A program made the position numbers and the translations under genes. This document shows positions 16,419 through 25,334 of a stretch of 64,000 nt of DNA, one piece after another. The stretch is from NCBI RefSeq assembly GCF_009688945.1, contig NZ_AP021874.1, positions 4,030,001-4,094,000 of the forward strand, read 5' to 3'. Each line of letters begins with the position of its first letter. Positions within the stretch are counted from its first letter, which is position 1. This DNA is from Desulfosarcina alkanivorans. GTDB taxonomy: Bacteria > Desulfobacterota > Desulfobacteria > Desulfobacterales > Desulfosarcinaceae. The notes beneath the pieces are model-generated. The model did no database searches. It had not been told where the DNA came from and saw nothing but the letters and a program-made list of their open reading frames with translations.

Positions 16419-18473
16419 TCAAGCTTTGAAACTGCCGACAATCGAATTCAGTTCCGCGGCCATCCGTTTAAGATTTTCGGCACTGGCCATGACCTGTTCG
16501 CTGCCGCCGGCGATTTCGGTGGAACTCTGATTGACCACGGCGATGTCCTTCGTGATTTCCGCCGCCACCGTGGAGCTCTGGTTGACGTTCTCGTTGACTT
16601 CCTGAATCCCCCTTGATGCCTGGGCGATGTTGGTCGCGATCTCTCTGGTCGCAGCGGATTGCTCTTCCACGGCCGTGGCGATGGTGCCCACAATTTCGTT
16701 GACGCTGTTGATGACCTCGGTGATGCCGTTGATCCCTTTGACGGCCCCGTGGGTGCTGCCCTGTATGTTGCCGATCTTCTCCTTGATCTCCAGGGTGGCC
16801 GTCGAGGTCTGCTTGGCCAGTTCCTTGATCTCGTTGGCCACCACGGCAAAGCCCTTGCCCGCCTCACCGGCCCGGGCCGCCTCAATCGTTGCGTTCAGGG
16901 CCAGAAGATTGACTTGCTCGGAGATTTCCGTAATGGTCTCGACCACTTTGCCGATGGCCTCGGCCGCCTGACCCAGTCCGTCCATCTGGCCGGAGGTCTC
17001 ACCGGCCTGGCTGACGGCCTGGACGGAGATGGCCCTGGCCTGTTCGGCGTTCTGAGCGATTTCGTTGATGGTGGCGGTCATCTCCTCGGCGGCCGTGGCC
17101 ACCATGCTGCTGTTGGCGGAGGACTGTTCCATGGCAGCCGCCACGTTGTTCAGGTTGGCGCTCATCTCTTCGGCGGAGGTGGCCACATTGTCGGCCCGGC
17201 TGGACGCTTCGACGGATCCCCTGGACAGTTGCGCGGCGATTTCTGTGAACTCACCCGACGAACGGTCGACCATATTCGAGCTCTCCGCGATTTTTCTCAT
17301 CATGCCCTGCAGCTTATCCAGAAAGGTATTGAACCCGCCGGCCAGTTCACCAATTTCATCTTTCTTGATGATGTCCAGGCGCCGGGTCAGATCCCCCTCT
17401 CCCTGAGCAATATCTTTGAGCATGGCCACCGTACGATTGATGGGCACGGTGACCGACCGCGCACTGAAAAACAGGGGGATCAGAATCGCTGCCAGCAGGA
17501 CGATGCACAGGGCGGCGATGCCCAACTGAATTTTTTGCATCATGGCGTACAGGTCACCGGCGTTGTACACATAGGCCATCACACCAATCTGTTTGCCACC
17601 GAAGTCCTTGATCGGCAGCACCGTCGTATAATAATCATCGACCCGGGCGGACGTCATCCCCATCTGCCCGCCGGTCAGCATGTCGGCGGTTAAAATTGCG
17701 CTGGTAACCTCTTGGTCGGTTGAAGAGACGAAAACAAACTTATCTCCAATGACCGGATTTTTGGATTCATCCTGCAGTCGGGTGGCAATGGGCAAAAACG
17801 CCTTGTTCATGTATACGGCAATGTACTCCTTCTCGTTGCTGATGCTGTACTTGACCAGCGGATCATAAGTGGAAAGCGACTCCACTGATCCCAGAAACGT
17901 TCCATTGTCGGCGATGACGGGCGCGATTCCGCGGATGGCGAAACCGCCGCGACCGATTTCGATACCGGTGATCGGCTGGTGGCTGCCGCTGCTGATGGTC
18001 GCGACCGTATTTCGGAAAGAACTCAGGTCATCGCTTTTGTGCTGATCCGTTTTCCACAACCGCAGAAGGCTCCTGGTCGGCGGGACGTGGAAATGCAGGC
18101 GCAGGGACTTGCCGTCATGGGTCTCCCGGTAGCCCTTCACGATGGAGGCGAAATGGTCGCGAAGATGCCGGCGGGCCGATTCCATCTGGGTGTCATCGTC
18201 CTCACTCAGGTTGCCTTTATAGGCCGTCTCATAGGCATCCTGGACGGCCTTTGCCCGGCTGAACAGGGAGGCCTGGCTCAGCATTTCGTCCGCGATGCGG
18301 TTCTCGCTGATGGAAATGTCGGCCACTTTCGACCGGGCGATGCGATCCAGATTTCGTTCCACCAGCCGGGAGACGGTCGTGCCGGCGACAAAAAAAAGCG
18401 CAACTGAAAAAATCACGGTGGCGCTGATGGCGGGCAGTAAAATTCGGGTACCTACTTTTTGCATGTGTTTCAT
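16419..18473 (-). CDS. Methyl-accepting chemotaxis protein with large periplasmic sensor
   Basis: 684 residues from an ATG at 18473, chosen because GGAGG lies 11 bp before it; an upstream in-frame start at 18500 has no such site. Membrane segment 1 is near residues 10-30. A ~290-residue periplasmic dCache-type sensor follows ([53 protein letters not shown]). Segment 2 is [18 protein letters not shown], then HAMP ([20 protein letters not shown]) and the signalling coiled coil with the hairpin tip [20 protein letters not shown]. It is expected to form trimers of dimers and control CheA. Ligand unknown. No che genes are in the window. Confidence 0.93.
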   Translation of the reverse strand: MKHMQKVGTRILLPAISATVIFSVALFFVAGTTVSRLVERNLDRIARSKVADISISENRIADEMLSQASLFSRAKAVQDAYETAYKGNLSEDDDTQMESARRHLRDHFASIVKGYRETHDGKSLRLHFHVPPTRSLLRLWKTDQHKSDDLSSFRNTVATISSGSHQPITGIEIGRGGFAIRGIAPVIADNGTFLGSVESLSTYDPLVKYSISNEKEYIAVYMNKAFLPIATRLQDESKNPVIGDKFVFVSSTDQEVTSAILTADMLTGGQMGMTSARVDDYYTTVLPIKDFGGKQIGVMAYVYNAGDLYAMMQKIQLGIAALCIVLLAAILIPLFFSARSVTVPINRTVAMLKDIAQGEGDLTRRLDIIKKDEIGELAGGFNTFLDKLQGMMRKIAESSNMVDRSSGEFTEIAAQLSRGSVEASSRADNVATSAEEMSANLNNVAAAMEQSSANSSMVATAAEEMTATINEIAQNAEQARAISVQAVSQAGETSGQMDGLGQAAEAIGKVVETITEISEQVNLLALNATIEAARAGEAGKGFAVVANEIKELAKQTSTATLEIKEKIGNIQGSTHGAVKGINGITEVINSVNEIVGTIATAVEEQSAATREIATNIAQASRGIQEVNENVNQSSTVAAEITKDIAVVNQSSTEIAGGSEQVMASAENLKRMAAELNSIVGSFKA

Positions 18474-18651
18474 GATCGGTTTATCCTCCGAAAAAAGCAT
18501 CCAGGGGTTGTTTGATTCTGCTCATTTGCACAATACTATCGTCCGCCACGGGATGAACTTTAATCAAAAACAAATATAACTATCCGAATTTTATTCTGAT
18601 TAAATTTGTCAAGAAACATTTGAGGGGATACCACCGGCCATGACCGCTCGA

Positions 18652-18687
18652 TTGACAGCATGCTGTCAAAGCGTTAGTCTGCTGTCA
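18652..18687. promoter_or_regulatory. Palindromic operator before the MarR-family gene
   Basis: A perfect 18-bp palindrome TTGACAGCATGCTGTCAA lies at 18652-18669. A further half site TGCTGTCA at 18680-18687 runs into the start codon. MarR proteins bind palindromes of 16-20 bp in their own promoters, so autorepression is likely. The site also lies between this gene and the divergent chemoreceptor gene. Confidence 0.75.
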
Positions 18688-19136
18688 TGAAAAACGGTGA
18701 CCGGCATGCACGAACGCCTTCGGCGGAAATATTTACAGCGTTGATACTTGAAACGTTCCGGTTCAATGGTCAACTGCTTGCTGCGGGGAATCGCCTGACC
18801 CAGGAATTTGGACTGACAAGCGCCCTTTGGCAGGTGCTGGGCGCCATTGATGAAAAACCGCTGCCGGTGGCCCAGATTGCACGAAACATGGGACTGACGC
18901 GACAAAGTGTCAGGCGGTCAGCCCATTTACTCAAAGATAAAGGCTTTGTCGATTTTCAGGAAAACCCCCACCATCGACGGGCAAAACTGGTTGCGCTCAC
19001 GATTCCGGGACGCGATGCACTCGGTCAAATCAGGGCAATACAGACGGACTGGGCGAACGCCGTTGCTGATGGAATCAGTGTTCAGCAGTTGAAATCGGCG
19101 GTGAACACCATAATGCTGCTAAGCAGCCGGTTATAG
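18687..19136 (+). CDS. MarR-family transcriptional regulator
   Basis: 149 residues with the MarR winged-helix fold: dimerisation helix IFTALILETFRFNGQLLAAG, recognition part ALWQVLGAIDEKPLPVAQIA, NMGLTRQSVRRSAHLLKDKG, wing DFQENPHHRRAKLVALT with the conserved D/N-HRRAK basic turn. No Shine-Dalgarno sequence is seen before the ATG at 18687, and an operator half site abuts the start, so the mRNA may be leaderless or translation weak. It heads a region of acyl-thioester and redox genes (19.3-29.7 kb) that it may control. The effector is unknown. Confidence 0.9.
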   Translation: MKNGDRHARTPSAEIFTALILETFRFNGQLLAAGNRLTQEFGLTSALWQVLGAIDEKPLPVAQIARNMGLTRQSVRRSAHLLKDKGFVDFQENPHHRRAKLVALTIPGRDALGQIRAIQTDWANAVADGISVQQLKSAVNTIMLLSSRL

Positions 19137-19306
19137 GCCATCCTCACGGTTTCATACCCGTCCGTTGCACCGCCGTGCACTGAAAACATGACCGGTGCCG
19201 GGCTCGGCGAAGCGCCAATGGGAGGGTTGGATACGGATGAAGAACCGGCCGATGTCCCTTTTATGCAGCATGGTTTGCCAATTGGGGCTTTCCGCCGACG
19301 GCCATA

Positions 19307-19450
19307 GTGAAAAATTTAATCGAAAAGGCCAGGCGTGTTGTCATCTTGCACGGAAATAAAAAGGTTGAAAGCCGAATTCAGGTCAGATCTAGAGATATTG
19401 ATGCCATGGGGCATCTGAACAATAACGTCAAACGCAGTGATGCCGAATGA
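19307..19450 (+). pseudogene. Truncated 4HBT thioesterase (N-terminal fragment)
   Basis: A 47-codon frame from GTG at 19307 ends in RIQVRSRDIDAMGHLNNNVK RSDAE-stop. The motif RDIDAMGHLNN is the catalytic-Asp start of YbgC/FadM-type hot-dog acyl-CoA thioesterases, which normally run 130-150 residues. Here the protein stops about ten residues after the motif. The stop overlaps the next start as ATGA, so it may now serve as a translated leader for the following hot-dog gene. The rest of 19137-19446 shows nothing recognised. Confidence 0.6.
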
Positions 19451-19911
19451 AAGTTTCTCCCAGGTCATTGAAATGGATGCTGAATCTGTATCCGCCCTAC
19501 TTCGGAACCGGTGTAAACGTCACCTATATCAGCGAGGACTGGAAAGAGCTGCATGTGTCCATGGCCATGCGCGGGTATAACCGCAACGCCGTTGGCACCC
19601 ACTTCGGGGGCAGCCTGTATTCGATGGTTGATCCCCACCTGATGCTGCTTTTGATGCAATTGCTGGGAAAGGCCTACCTGGTTTGGGATAAATCGGCATC
19701 CATCGAATTCGTCAAGGCAAGCGCAAAAAAAGTGTCGTCGATCATCAAGGTGTCGGATGATGACCTGGATCGCATACGGCGCAATACGGATAATGGAGAA
19801 AAGTATTTTTCCAACTTTGACGTCAGCATAGTGGATGAGGACGGCGATTTGGTGGCCAGAGTGAAAAAAACGCTCTATGTACGAAAAAGACACCCCGAAT
19901 CAGGGAGTTGA
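19447..19911 (+). CDS. DUF4442 hot-dog-fold protein (thioesterase-like)
   Basis: 154 residues. PRSLKWMLNLYPPYFGTGVN at the N-terminus, then DWKELHVSMAMRGYNRNAVG, THFGGSLYSMVDPHLMLLL and the strand pair ASIEFVKASAKKVSSIIKV match the DUF4442 branch of the hot-dog superfamily, related to YiiD C-terminal thioesterases. The family is often assigned to acyl-CoA or acyl-ACP thioester metabolism, but activity is generally unproven. The start overlaps the stop of the truncated thioesterase frame (ATGA), suggesting coupling. The acyltransferase gene follows after 6 bp. Confidence 0.82.
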   Translation: MKVSPRSLKWMLNLYPPYFGTGVNVTYISEDWKELHVSMAMRGYNRNAVGTHFGGSLYSMVDPHLMLLLMQLLGKAYLVWDKSASIEFVKASAKKVSSIIKVSDDDLDRIRRNTDNGEKYFSNFDVSIVDEDGDLVARVKKTLYVRKRHPESGS

Positions 19912-19917
19912 ACAGAA

Positions 19918-21045
19918 GTGGGCAAAGAACGCATCCGCTTTATCGATACCGCCCGTTTCCTGGCCATGGCGATGGTCTTTTACGGGCACTTTATCGAACG
20001 AATCATGTACCTGGCGAACCCGACGGCGGCCGCGCAATACAAATTCATCTACTCGTTTCACATGGTCCTCTTTTTCGTGCTGGCCGGTTACGTGGCCAAA
20101 CAGGACGACCTGGCGCCGGGGTTCGGACGGTTTCTAAAGCAGCGCGTACTGTCGCGCCTGCTGCCGTTTGTCTTCTTTACGCTGGTGTTCATGCTGGCCG
20201 CCGGCCTGTTTCCCGGGGATTTCTTTCAGCTCCAACTGCCCAGCGTGCAGGGATATATCGACGGCCTGGTGAACACCGTGTTCGGCATCCCCATGTTTTG
20301 TGTACCGTCGTGGTTCCTCCTGATCATCTTCTCGGTGGAGATGATTCACTACTGGGCCTTTCGCCTGCTGGCCTCCGATGTGAAAATCGTGGCCGGCGTG
20401 ATCCTTTTCTATGTTTGCGGCTACCTGCTGAACGCGACCTTCGACATCGTCAATCCGATCAGGGGCAGGGTCGTCGGATGGAACTACCTGTTCATCCACG
20501 AAGCGCTTTTCATGTATGCCTTCTACCTGCTGGGCGTCTTCCTGCGCCGACAAAGATTCCTCAGGAAAAGACAGCCATTACGCGTCCTGGCACCCGCGGC
20601 AATGGCGGCATTTCTCGTCGTCCTGTTCACCTACCGGCTCAACAGTGGCCGGTTCAGTTTTCCGCCCCTCGATGCCGTGGTCATTCTCTTCTCTTCCCAC
20701 GGCCATGCCGCCTGGTTCCCCCTGACGGCCCTGGCCGGCTGCCTGATGGTGCTTCTGGTCGCCCGGGCCGTGCCGAGCTGGCGGCCGATGGTCTGGATGG
20801 GACAGAACACGCTGATCCTGATGTGCCTCAACGGCATCTTTTACCACTATATCAACCCGCCGGTAGCCGCATGGGTCGTCGGCCATCTGCCGGGGACGCC
20901 ATTGACCGTGTGGTGGGTGGGTTGTGCGATGACGGCGGGAAGCTTGGCTGTCTGCATGCCGCTGGTCTATCTGTTGAGACGCTGGCTCCCCCAGCTGGTG
21001 GGCCGGCCGGCGGCGGCGGGGCCGTTGCTGAAAAACCTGATTTGA
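19918..21045 (+). CDS. Acyltransferase 3 family membrane protein
   Basis: 375 residues from GTG at 19918, with GGAG about 12 bp upstream. About ten membrane segments match the acyltransferase_3 fold: RFIDTARFLAMAMVFYGHFI at the N-terminus with the conserved His of the catalytic region, FHMVLFFVLAGYVAKQDDL, then further segments ending in VCMPLVYLLRRWLPQL. Such proteins transfer acetyl, succinyl or longer acyl groups to cell-surface sugars or small molecules. It is placed between a hot-dog gene and a flavin oxidoreductase gene, all in the same direction, consistent with one operon. Confidence 0.88.
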   Translation: MGKERIRFIDTARFLAMAMVFYGHFIERIMYLANPTAAAQYKFIYSFHMVLFFVLAGYVAKQDDLAPGFGRFLKQRVLSRLLPFVFFTLVFMLAAGLFPGDFFQLQLPSVQGYIDGLVNTVFGIPMFCVPSWFLLIIFSVEMIHYWAFRLLASDVKIVAGVILFYVCGYLLNATFDIVNPIRGRVVGWNYLFIHEALFMYAFYLLGVFLRRQRFLRKRQPLRVLAPAAMAAFLVVLFTYRLNSGRFSFPPLDAVVILFSSHGHAAWFPLTALAGCLMVLLVARAVPSWRPMVWMGQNTLILMCLNGIFYHYINPPVAAWVVGHLPGTPLTVWWVGCAMTAGSLAVCMPLVYLLRRWLPQLVGRPAAAGPLLKNLI

Positions 21046-21067
21046 TACCGTTAAAGGAGGACCCATC

Positions 21068-22186
21068 ATGCACCCACACCTTTTTTCCAGGATCACCATC
21101 CAGGGCCTGGCCCTGAAAAACCGCATCACCATGGCACCGCTCTATCTGGGCTATGCCGGCGAAGGCGGCACCGTCAGCCAGATGCTGCTGGCGCACTACC
21201 GGCTCATGGCCCGAAGCGGTGTGGCCATGGTCGTGGTGGAGAATGCGACCGTGGACCACCCCACCGGCAGCGGCTCCAACCGCACCCTGCGGGCCGATAC
21301 CGACGACAACCTGGACGGTTTGAAACAGCTGGCCGATACCATCAAACAGGCGGGCGCGCTGGCCTGCCTGCAGATCAACCACGCCGGGCGGTTTGCCCAT
21401 GCGACCGACCGGCCGGTGGCGCCGTCGGCGGTGAACACGTTCGGCCGCATGCCCAGGGCATTGAAGGAGGATGAAATCGAGCGTATCCTGGATAAATATG
21501 CCGCCGCGGCGGCCAGGGCCGGGGCCGCCGGGTTCGACATGGTGGAATTGCACGGCGGCACCGGCTACCTGCCGGCCCAGTTCCTCTCCCCGCGGACCAA
21601 CCGGCGCACGGACGGATACGGGGGCAGCCTGGACAACCGCCAGCGCTTTGCCCTGAACCTGCTGGCACGGGTCAAGGCGGCGGCGGGCGCCACGCCGGTG
21701 GGTTACCGGTTTCTGGCGGACGAATGGATGCCGGACGGGTTTCAGCTGGAGGAGTCGACGCAATTCGCCGCACGCCTGTCTCAAAATGGCATCGCCTACA
21801 TCTCCGTAATGGGCGGCACCTATGAATCCTTCTCTCTGCCGGAGATCGTCAAACGGTCCGAACGGGAAGGCTACATGCTCGACCTGGCCGCCGCGGTCCG
21901 CGCGAATGTGGACGTTCCGGTCGTCGCCGCCGGCCGGCTGGCCACCGGCGCCTTTGCGGAACGGGCCATCGCCCAGGGGAAGACGGATCTGATCGGCCTG
22001 GCGCGCGTCCTGTGGGCCGATCCGCTGTGGCCGCAGAAAGTCCGCGAGGGCCGTGAAACCGAGATTCTTCACTGCAACCCACACTGCGGCGACGCCTGCA
22101 TGCACATGGTGATGAAAGGCCGCCCGGCGTTTTGCGTGGCCTGGCCGGCAGAAAAAATGAAAGCCTGGAAGGCCCAATTTGTATAG
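21068..22186 (+). CDS. NADH:flavin oxidoreductase / old yellow enzyme homologue with C-terminal cysteine cluster
   Basis: 372 residues, one (beta/alpha)8 FMN barrel: FSRITIQGLALKNRITMAPL, NHAGRFAHATDRPVAPSAVN, AGFDMVELHGGTGYLPAQFL, SPRTNRRTDGYGGSLDNRQR, and phosphate-binding GRLATGAFAERAIAQGKTDL. The C-terminal C-x3-C-x3-C-x11-C around residues 340-360 (CNPHCGDACMHMV, then PAFC) resembles the 4Fe-4S site of 2,4-dienoyl-CoA reductase relatives, but the C-terminal FAD/NAD domain of those ~650-residue enzymes is absent. AAAGGAGG before the ATG gives strong translation. Probably reduces an enoate- or enoyl-type double bond; substrate unknown. Confidence 0.88.
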   Translation: MHPHLFSRITIQGLALKNRITMAPLYLGYAGEGGTVSQMLLAHYRLMARSGVAMVVVENATVDHPTGSGSNRTLRADTDDNLDGLKQLADTIKQAGALACLQINHAGRFAHATDRPVAPSAVNTFGRMPRALKEDEIERILDKYAAAAARAGAAGFDMVELHGGTGYLPAQFLSPRTNRRTDGYGGSLDNRQRFALNLLARVKAAAGATPVGYRFLADEWMPDGFQLEESTQFAARLSQNGIAYISVMGGTYESFSLPEIVKRSEREGYMLDLAAAVRANVDVPVVAAGRLATGAFAERAIAQGKTDLIGLARVLWADPLWPQKVREGRETEILHCNPHCGDACMHMVMKGRPAFCVAWPAEKMKAWKAQFV

Positions 22187-22287
22187 GCATGCCCATGGTC
22201 GTTCTGGTCAAAAATGGCCGTATTGTTGAAAAAATTCCCGGAAAATGTTCATATACATCTCCTGAAAAAAAATTCTGGGTTTCTCAA

Positions 22288-23469
22288 ATGAAAAGATGCG
22301 TCTTCATCTGGATGGCGGCACTTGTGATACTGGGCTGCGGTAAGGACAATGAGAACCAGACCGCCATCGCCCGATCTCAGGGCATCACCGATGATGAGAT
22401 CCTGGTCGGCTCGTCCCTGGCCCTGGGCGGTCACGCCGGCTACCTGGGCACCCAAACCCTGCACGGTGCACTGGCTTATATCCAGCATGTCAACCAGCAG
22501 GGCGGCATTCATGGCCGCCGGATCAGGGTCATTGCCTATGACGACGGCTATGACCCGCCCCGATGCGTAACCAACACCCAACGGCTGATCATCGAGGACA
22601 AGGTGTTTTCCCTGTTCTGCTATGTGGGAACGCCCACCACGGTCAAAATCCTTCCCCTGGTGGAGGAGGCCAGGATTCCCGTGGTCGGCATGTTCACCGG
22701 GGCCAACGCCCTTCGGGACCCCCTCAACCGCTACCTGATCAATGTGCGGGCATCCTATTACCAGGAGACCGGTGCGGCGGTGAAGCATCTTGTCGAAACG
22801 ATGAAGCTCAAAAGAATCGCCGTCTTTTACCAGTACGACGCCTACGGGTTCGACGGCCTGAAAGGGACGGAAATCGCGCTGCGCCTTTACGGCCTGGTCC
22901 CGGTGGCCACGGGCACCTATATCCGCGGCACCCTGGATGTGGATGAGGGATTGCGCAAGATCATGGCCGCCGGCGCGGAAGCCGTGGTCATGATCGGCAC
23001 CTATGAACCCTGTGCCAAATTCATCCGCCTGGCCGACCAAAAGCAGTTTTCGCCCGTGTTCTACAACGTCTCCTTTGTGGGAGCCGATGAACTGGCCCGG
23101 CTGCTGGGCCGGGTCGACCAAAAAATCATCGTGACCCAGGTGGTGCCGCCGCCGGAGGTGTCGGGCAGCGACCAGAGCCTCTGGGGGGCGCGGGATTATG
23201 TGACCCTGTTAAAACAGTATTATCCCATGGATCGGCCCAACTTCGTCAGCCTGGAAGGGTATATCAATGCCAAGGTGCTGGTGGAAGGGCTTCAGCGCGC
23301 CGGGCCGACGTTGAATCGCGAGACATTCATCAATGCCATCGAGTCCATCCAGCAACTGGACCTGGGTTTCGCCAACCGGCTCTCCTTCAGCCCCCTGGAC
23401 CACCAGGGATTGGAAAGGGTTTACTTTACCCATCTGCAGGATGGAAAATTTGTATGGCGCAGCCATTGA
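22288..23469 (+). CDS. Lipoprotein substrate-binding protein, Liv (type 1 periplasmic) family
   Basis: 393 residues if read from the ATG at 22288, chosen because it gives a clear lipoprotein signal (MKRCVFIWMAALVILGCGKD, lipobox LGC); in-frame starts further upstream would place this signal internally. The Peripla_BP_6 fold follows: ILVGSSLALGGHAGYLGTQT, HVNQQGGIHGRRIRVIAYDD, PTTVKILPLVEEARIPVVGM and KRIAVFYQYDAYGFDGLKG. There are no transporter permease genes beside it. Instead its end overlaps the histidine kinase gene by 16 nt, so it probably presents a ligand to that kinase rather than to a transporter. Confidence 0.85.
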   Translation: MKRCVFIWMAALVILGCGKDNENQTAIARSQGITDDEILVGSSLALGGHAGYLGTQTLHGALAYIQHVNQQGGIHGRRIRVIAYDDGYDPPRCVTNTQRLIIEDKVFSLFCYVGTPTTVKILPLVEEARIPVVGMFTGANALRDPLNRYLINVRASYYQETGAAVKHLVETMKLKRIAVFYQYDAYGFDGLKGTEIALRLYGLVPVATGTYIRGTLDVDEGLRKIMAAGAEAVVMIGTYEPCAKFIRLADQKQFSPVFYNVSFVGADELARLLGRVDQKIIVTQVVPPPEVSGSDQSLWGARDYVTLLKQYYPMDRPNFVSLEGYINAKVLVEGLQRAGPTLNRETFINAIESIQQLDLGFANRLSFSPLDHQGLERVYFTHLQDGKFVWRSH

Positions 23470-25334
23470 TCGACAGCATTAAAAATTCCAGCCTGAAGAA
23501 TAAGATCTTCTTTTCGGTCACGGTGGTCATCCTGCTGATCAGTGTCCTGATCGCCCTTTTTACGCGCTGGATACTGATCTCCACGCTGGTGTCGGAACTC
23601 CAGCAGCGCGGGTTGGGCATTGGCTACAGCATTGCCGAAAGCTGCAGAGGGTTCATCCTGACCAAGAACAAGCCCCAGCTGACCAGCCTGGTCTTCGACG
23701 CCCGCCTGGGGGCACGCAAGGAATTGGTCCGCTACGTCTTCATCAAGGACAAACAGGGCCGGATCCTGGCCCACACCTTCACCAGCGCGTTCCCCGGCCA
23801 AATCACCGATGCCAACCGCATCGAACCGGAAAAAGACCACCGCATCAGGTTGATGGATATGGGCGGGGACAGGGTCTACGACGTGGCCGTTGCCGTCAAG
23901 GAGGGTATTTACCGCATCGGGTCAGTGCATGTGGGCGTGTACAAAAAGCACATCGATCAGCTGATCAACAAGTTGCGGACCACGTTTCTGGGCTTCGTTT
24001 CGGTGGTGATCATTTTCTTTTTCATCATCAGCCACCATCTTTCCAAGACCATTACCCAACCCATCACCCGGCTGACCGATGTCTCCGATGAAATCAGCCG
24101 TGGCAATTTCGATGTTCAGCTGGATCTGGAAAAAGGGCTCCAACAGGGCGGGGTCAAGGATGAAGTTCGGCAACTGTCCAGATCCTTTATCAATATGACC
24201 AATCGCATCCAGGAATCCCAGGCCAAGCTGAAAGAGTCGGACAACAAATACCGGTCCCTGTTTGCCAGCGGCCCCAACCCTATCTTTGTGCTGGATCGCA
24301 AAACGCTGACGATTCTCAGTGCCAACCCCAGCGCCGAAGAGACATACGGCTATACCCGGGAAGAACTGGTGGGCCGGCCGTTTACGGACCTGGGCCCATT
24401 TGATCTGGACGAAAACAAGTGGGCCGAACTCAACGCCCAGCATGCCGGCAGCGTCACCACCATCAGCTCCAAGGTCCAATATTTCAAAAAGGGGAACCAG
24501 GCATTTTTTGTGAACCTGCACGCCTGCCCGGCCCCCTATGAAGACAAGAACGCACTGATCGTGGCCACCACCGACATCTCCGAAATGGTGGAAAAGGACA
24601 GCCAGCTGATTCAGGCCAGCAAGATGACGACCCTGGGGGAGATGTCCGCCGGAATTGCCCACGAACTCAACCAGCCCCTCAACGCCATCAAGATGGGCAG
24701 CGAATTCCTGGAAATGATGCTTGAAAAAGAAAAAGGCATCCCCGAACGGGAGCTGTTTCACATCGTACGTGAAGTCAGCAGCCAGGTGGACCGGGCAGTG
24801 GATATCATCCGCCGGCTGAGAGATTTCGGGCGCAAATCGGACTTTACCCGGGAAAAGATCCTGATCAACGACCCCGTCAACTCGGTGCTGGACATCATCG
24901 GCCGCCAGCTGCGGTTGCAGAATATCCATGTACGGCTCCGGCTGACGGCCGACCTGCCGCCCATTATGGCCCACCACAACCGCATCGAACAGGTCATCTT
25001 CAACCTGTTGACCAACGCCCGGGATGCGATCAACCTCAGGGAAGAGTCGGGACGGGGAGATCCTCGGCGGGAAATCATCATCAGGAGCTACGCCCGGGAC
25101 AGCCAGGTGGTGGTGGCGGTTTCAGACACGGGCATCGGCATCGATCCGGCGGTCAAGGACCAGATCTTCGAAGCGTTTTTCACCACCAAGAAAATGGGCG
25201 AGGGCATGGGGCTGGGCCTTTCCATCACCAACGGCATCGTAGAAGATTACGGTGGCCGGATCGATATCGACAGCAGGGAAGGCCAAGGCACCACCTTCAA
25301 CCTGAGCTTTCCGGCGGTGCCGCAGGGGCGGTGA
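23454..25334 (+). CDS. Membrane sensor histidine kinase (HAMP-PAS-HisKA-HATPase)
   Basis: 626 residues. Membrane segment 1 is at ~19-41 (FFSVTVVILLISVLIALF), a ~135-residue periplasmic region follows, segment 2 at ~176-198 (FVSVVIIFFFIISHHL), HAMP, PAS (KYRSLFASGPNPIFVLDRKT), H-box with phospho-acceptor near His402 in [17 protein letters not shown]-box NLLTNARDAI and G-boxes DTGIGI and GLGLSITNGIVEDYGG. The H-box is of the NtrB/FixL-like HELNQPL type. Coupled by overlap to the Liv-family lipoprotein gene. No response-regulator gene is adjacent. Its 3' end overlaps the convergent thioesterase gene by 38 bp. Confidence 0.92.
   Translation: MAQPLIDSIKNSSLKNKIFFSVTVVILLISVLIALFTRWILISTLVSELQQRGLGIGYSIAESCRGFILTKNKPQLTSLVFDARLGARKELVRYVFIKDKQGRILAHTFTSAFPGQITDANRIEPEKDHRIRLMDMGGDRVYDVAVAVKEGIYRIGSVHVGVYKKHIDQLINKLRTTFLGFVSVVIIFFFIISHHLSKTITQPITRLTDVSDEISRGNFDVQLDLEKGLQQGGVKDEVRQLSRSFINMTNRIQESQAKLKESDNKYRSLFASGPNPIFVLDRKTLTILSANPSAEETYGYTREELVGRPFTDLGPFDLDENKWAELNAQHAGSVTTISSKVQYFKKGNQAFFVNLHACPAPYEDKNALIVATTDISEMVEKDSQLIQASKMTTLGEMSAGIAHELNQPLNAIKMGSEFLEMMLEKEKGIPERELFHIVREVSSQVDRAVDIIRRLRDFGRKSDFTREKILINDPVNSVLDIIGRQLRLQNIHVRLRLTADLPPIMAHHNRIEQVIFNLLTNARDAINLREESGRGDPRREIIIRSYARDSQVVVAVSDTGIGIDPAVKDQIFEAFFTTKKMGEGMGLGLSITNGIVEDYGGRIDIDSREGQGTTFNLSFPAVPQGR

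Noticed and set aside
16659..17693. 344-codon plus-strand frame inside the chemoreceptor gene
   Set aside because: Gly/His/Asp-rich composition typical of an antisense shadow of a conserved signalling domain.
19908..21116. 402-codon frame overlapping the acyltransferase gene
   Set aside because: Arg/Pro/Gly-rich product in a wrong frame; the 19918 frame has the membrane segments of acyltransferase_3.
20852..22177. 441-codon minus-strand frame opposite the flavin oxidoreductase
   Set aside because: Antisense to a clear FMN-barrel gene with a strong ribosome site; no domain in the minus-strand product.
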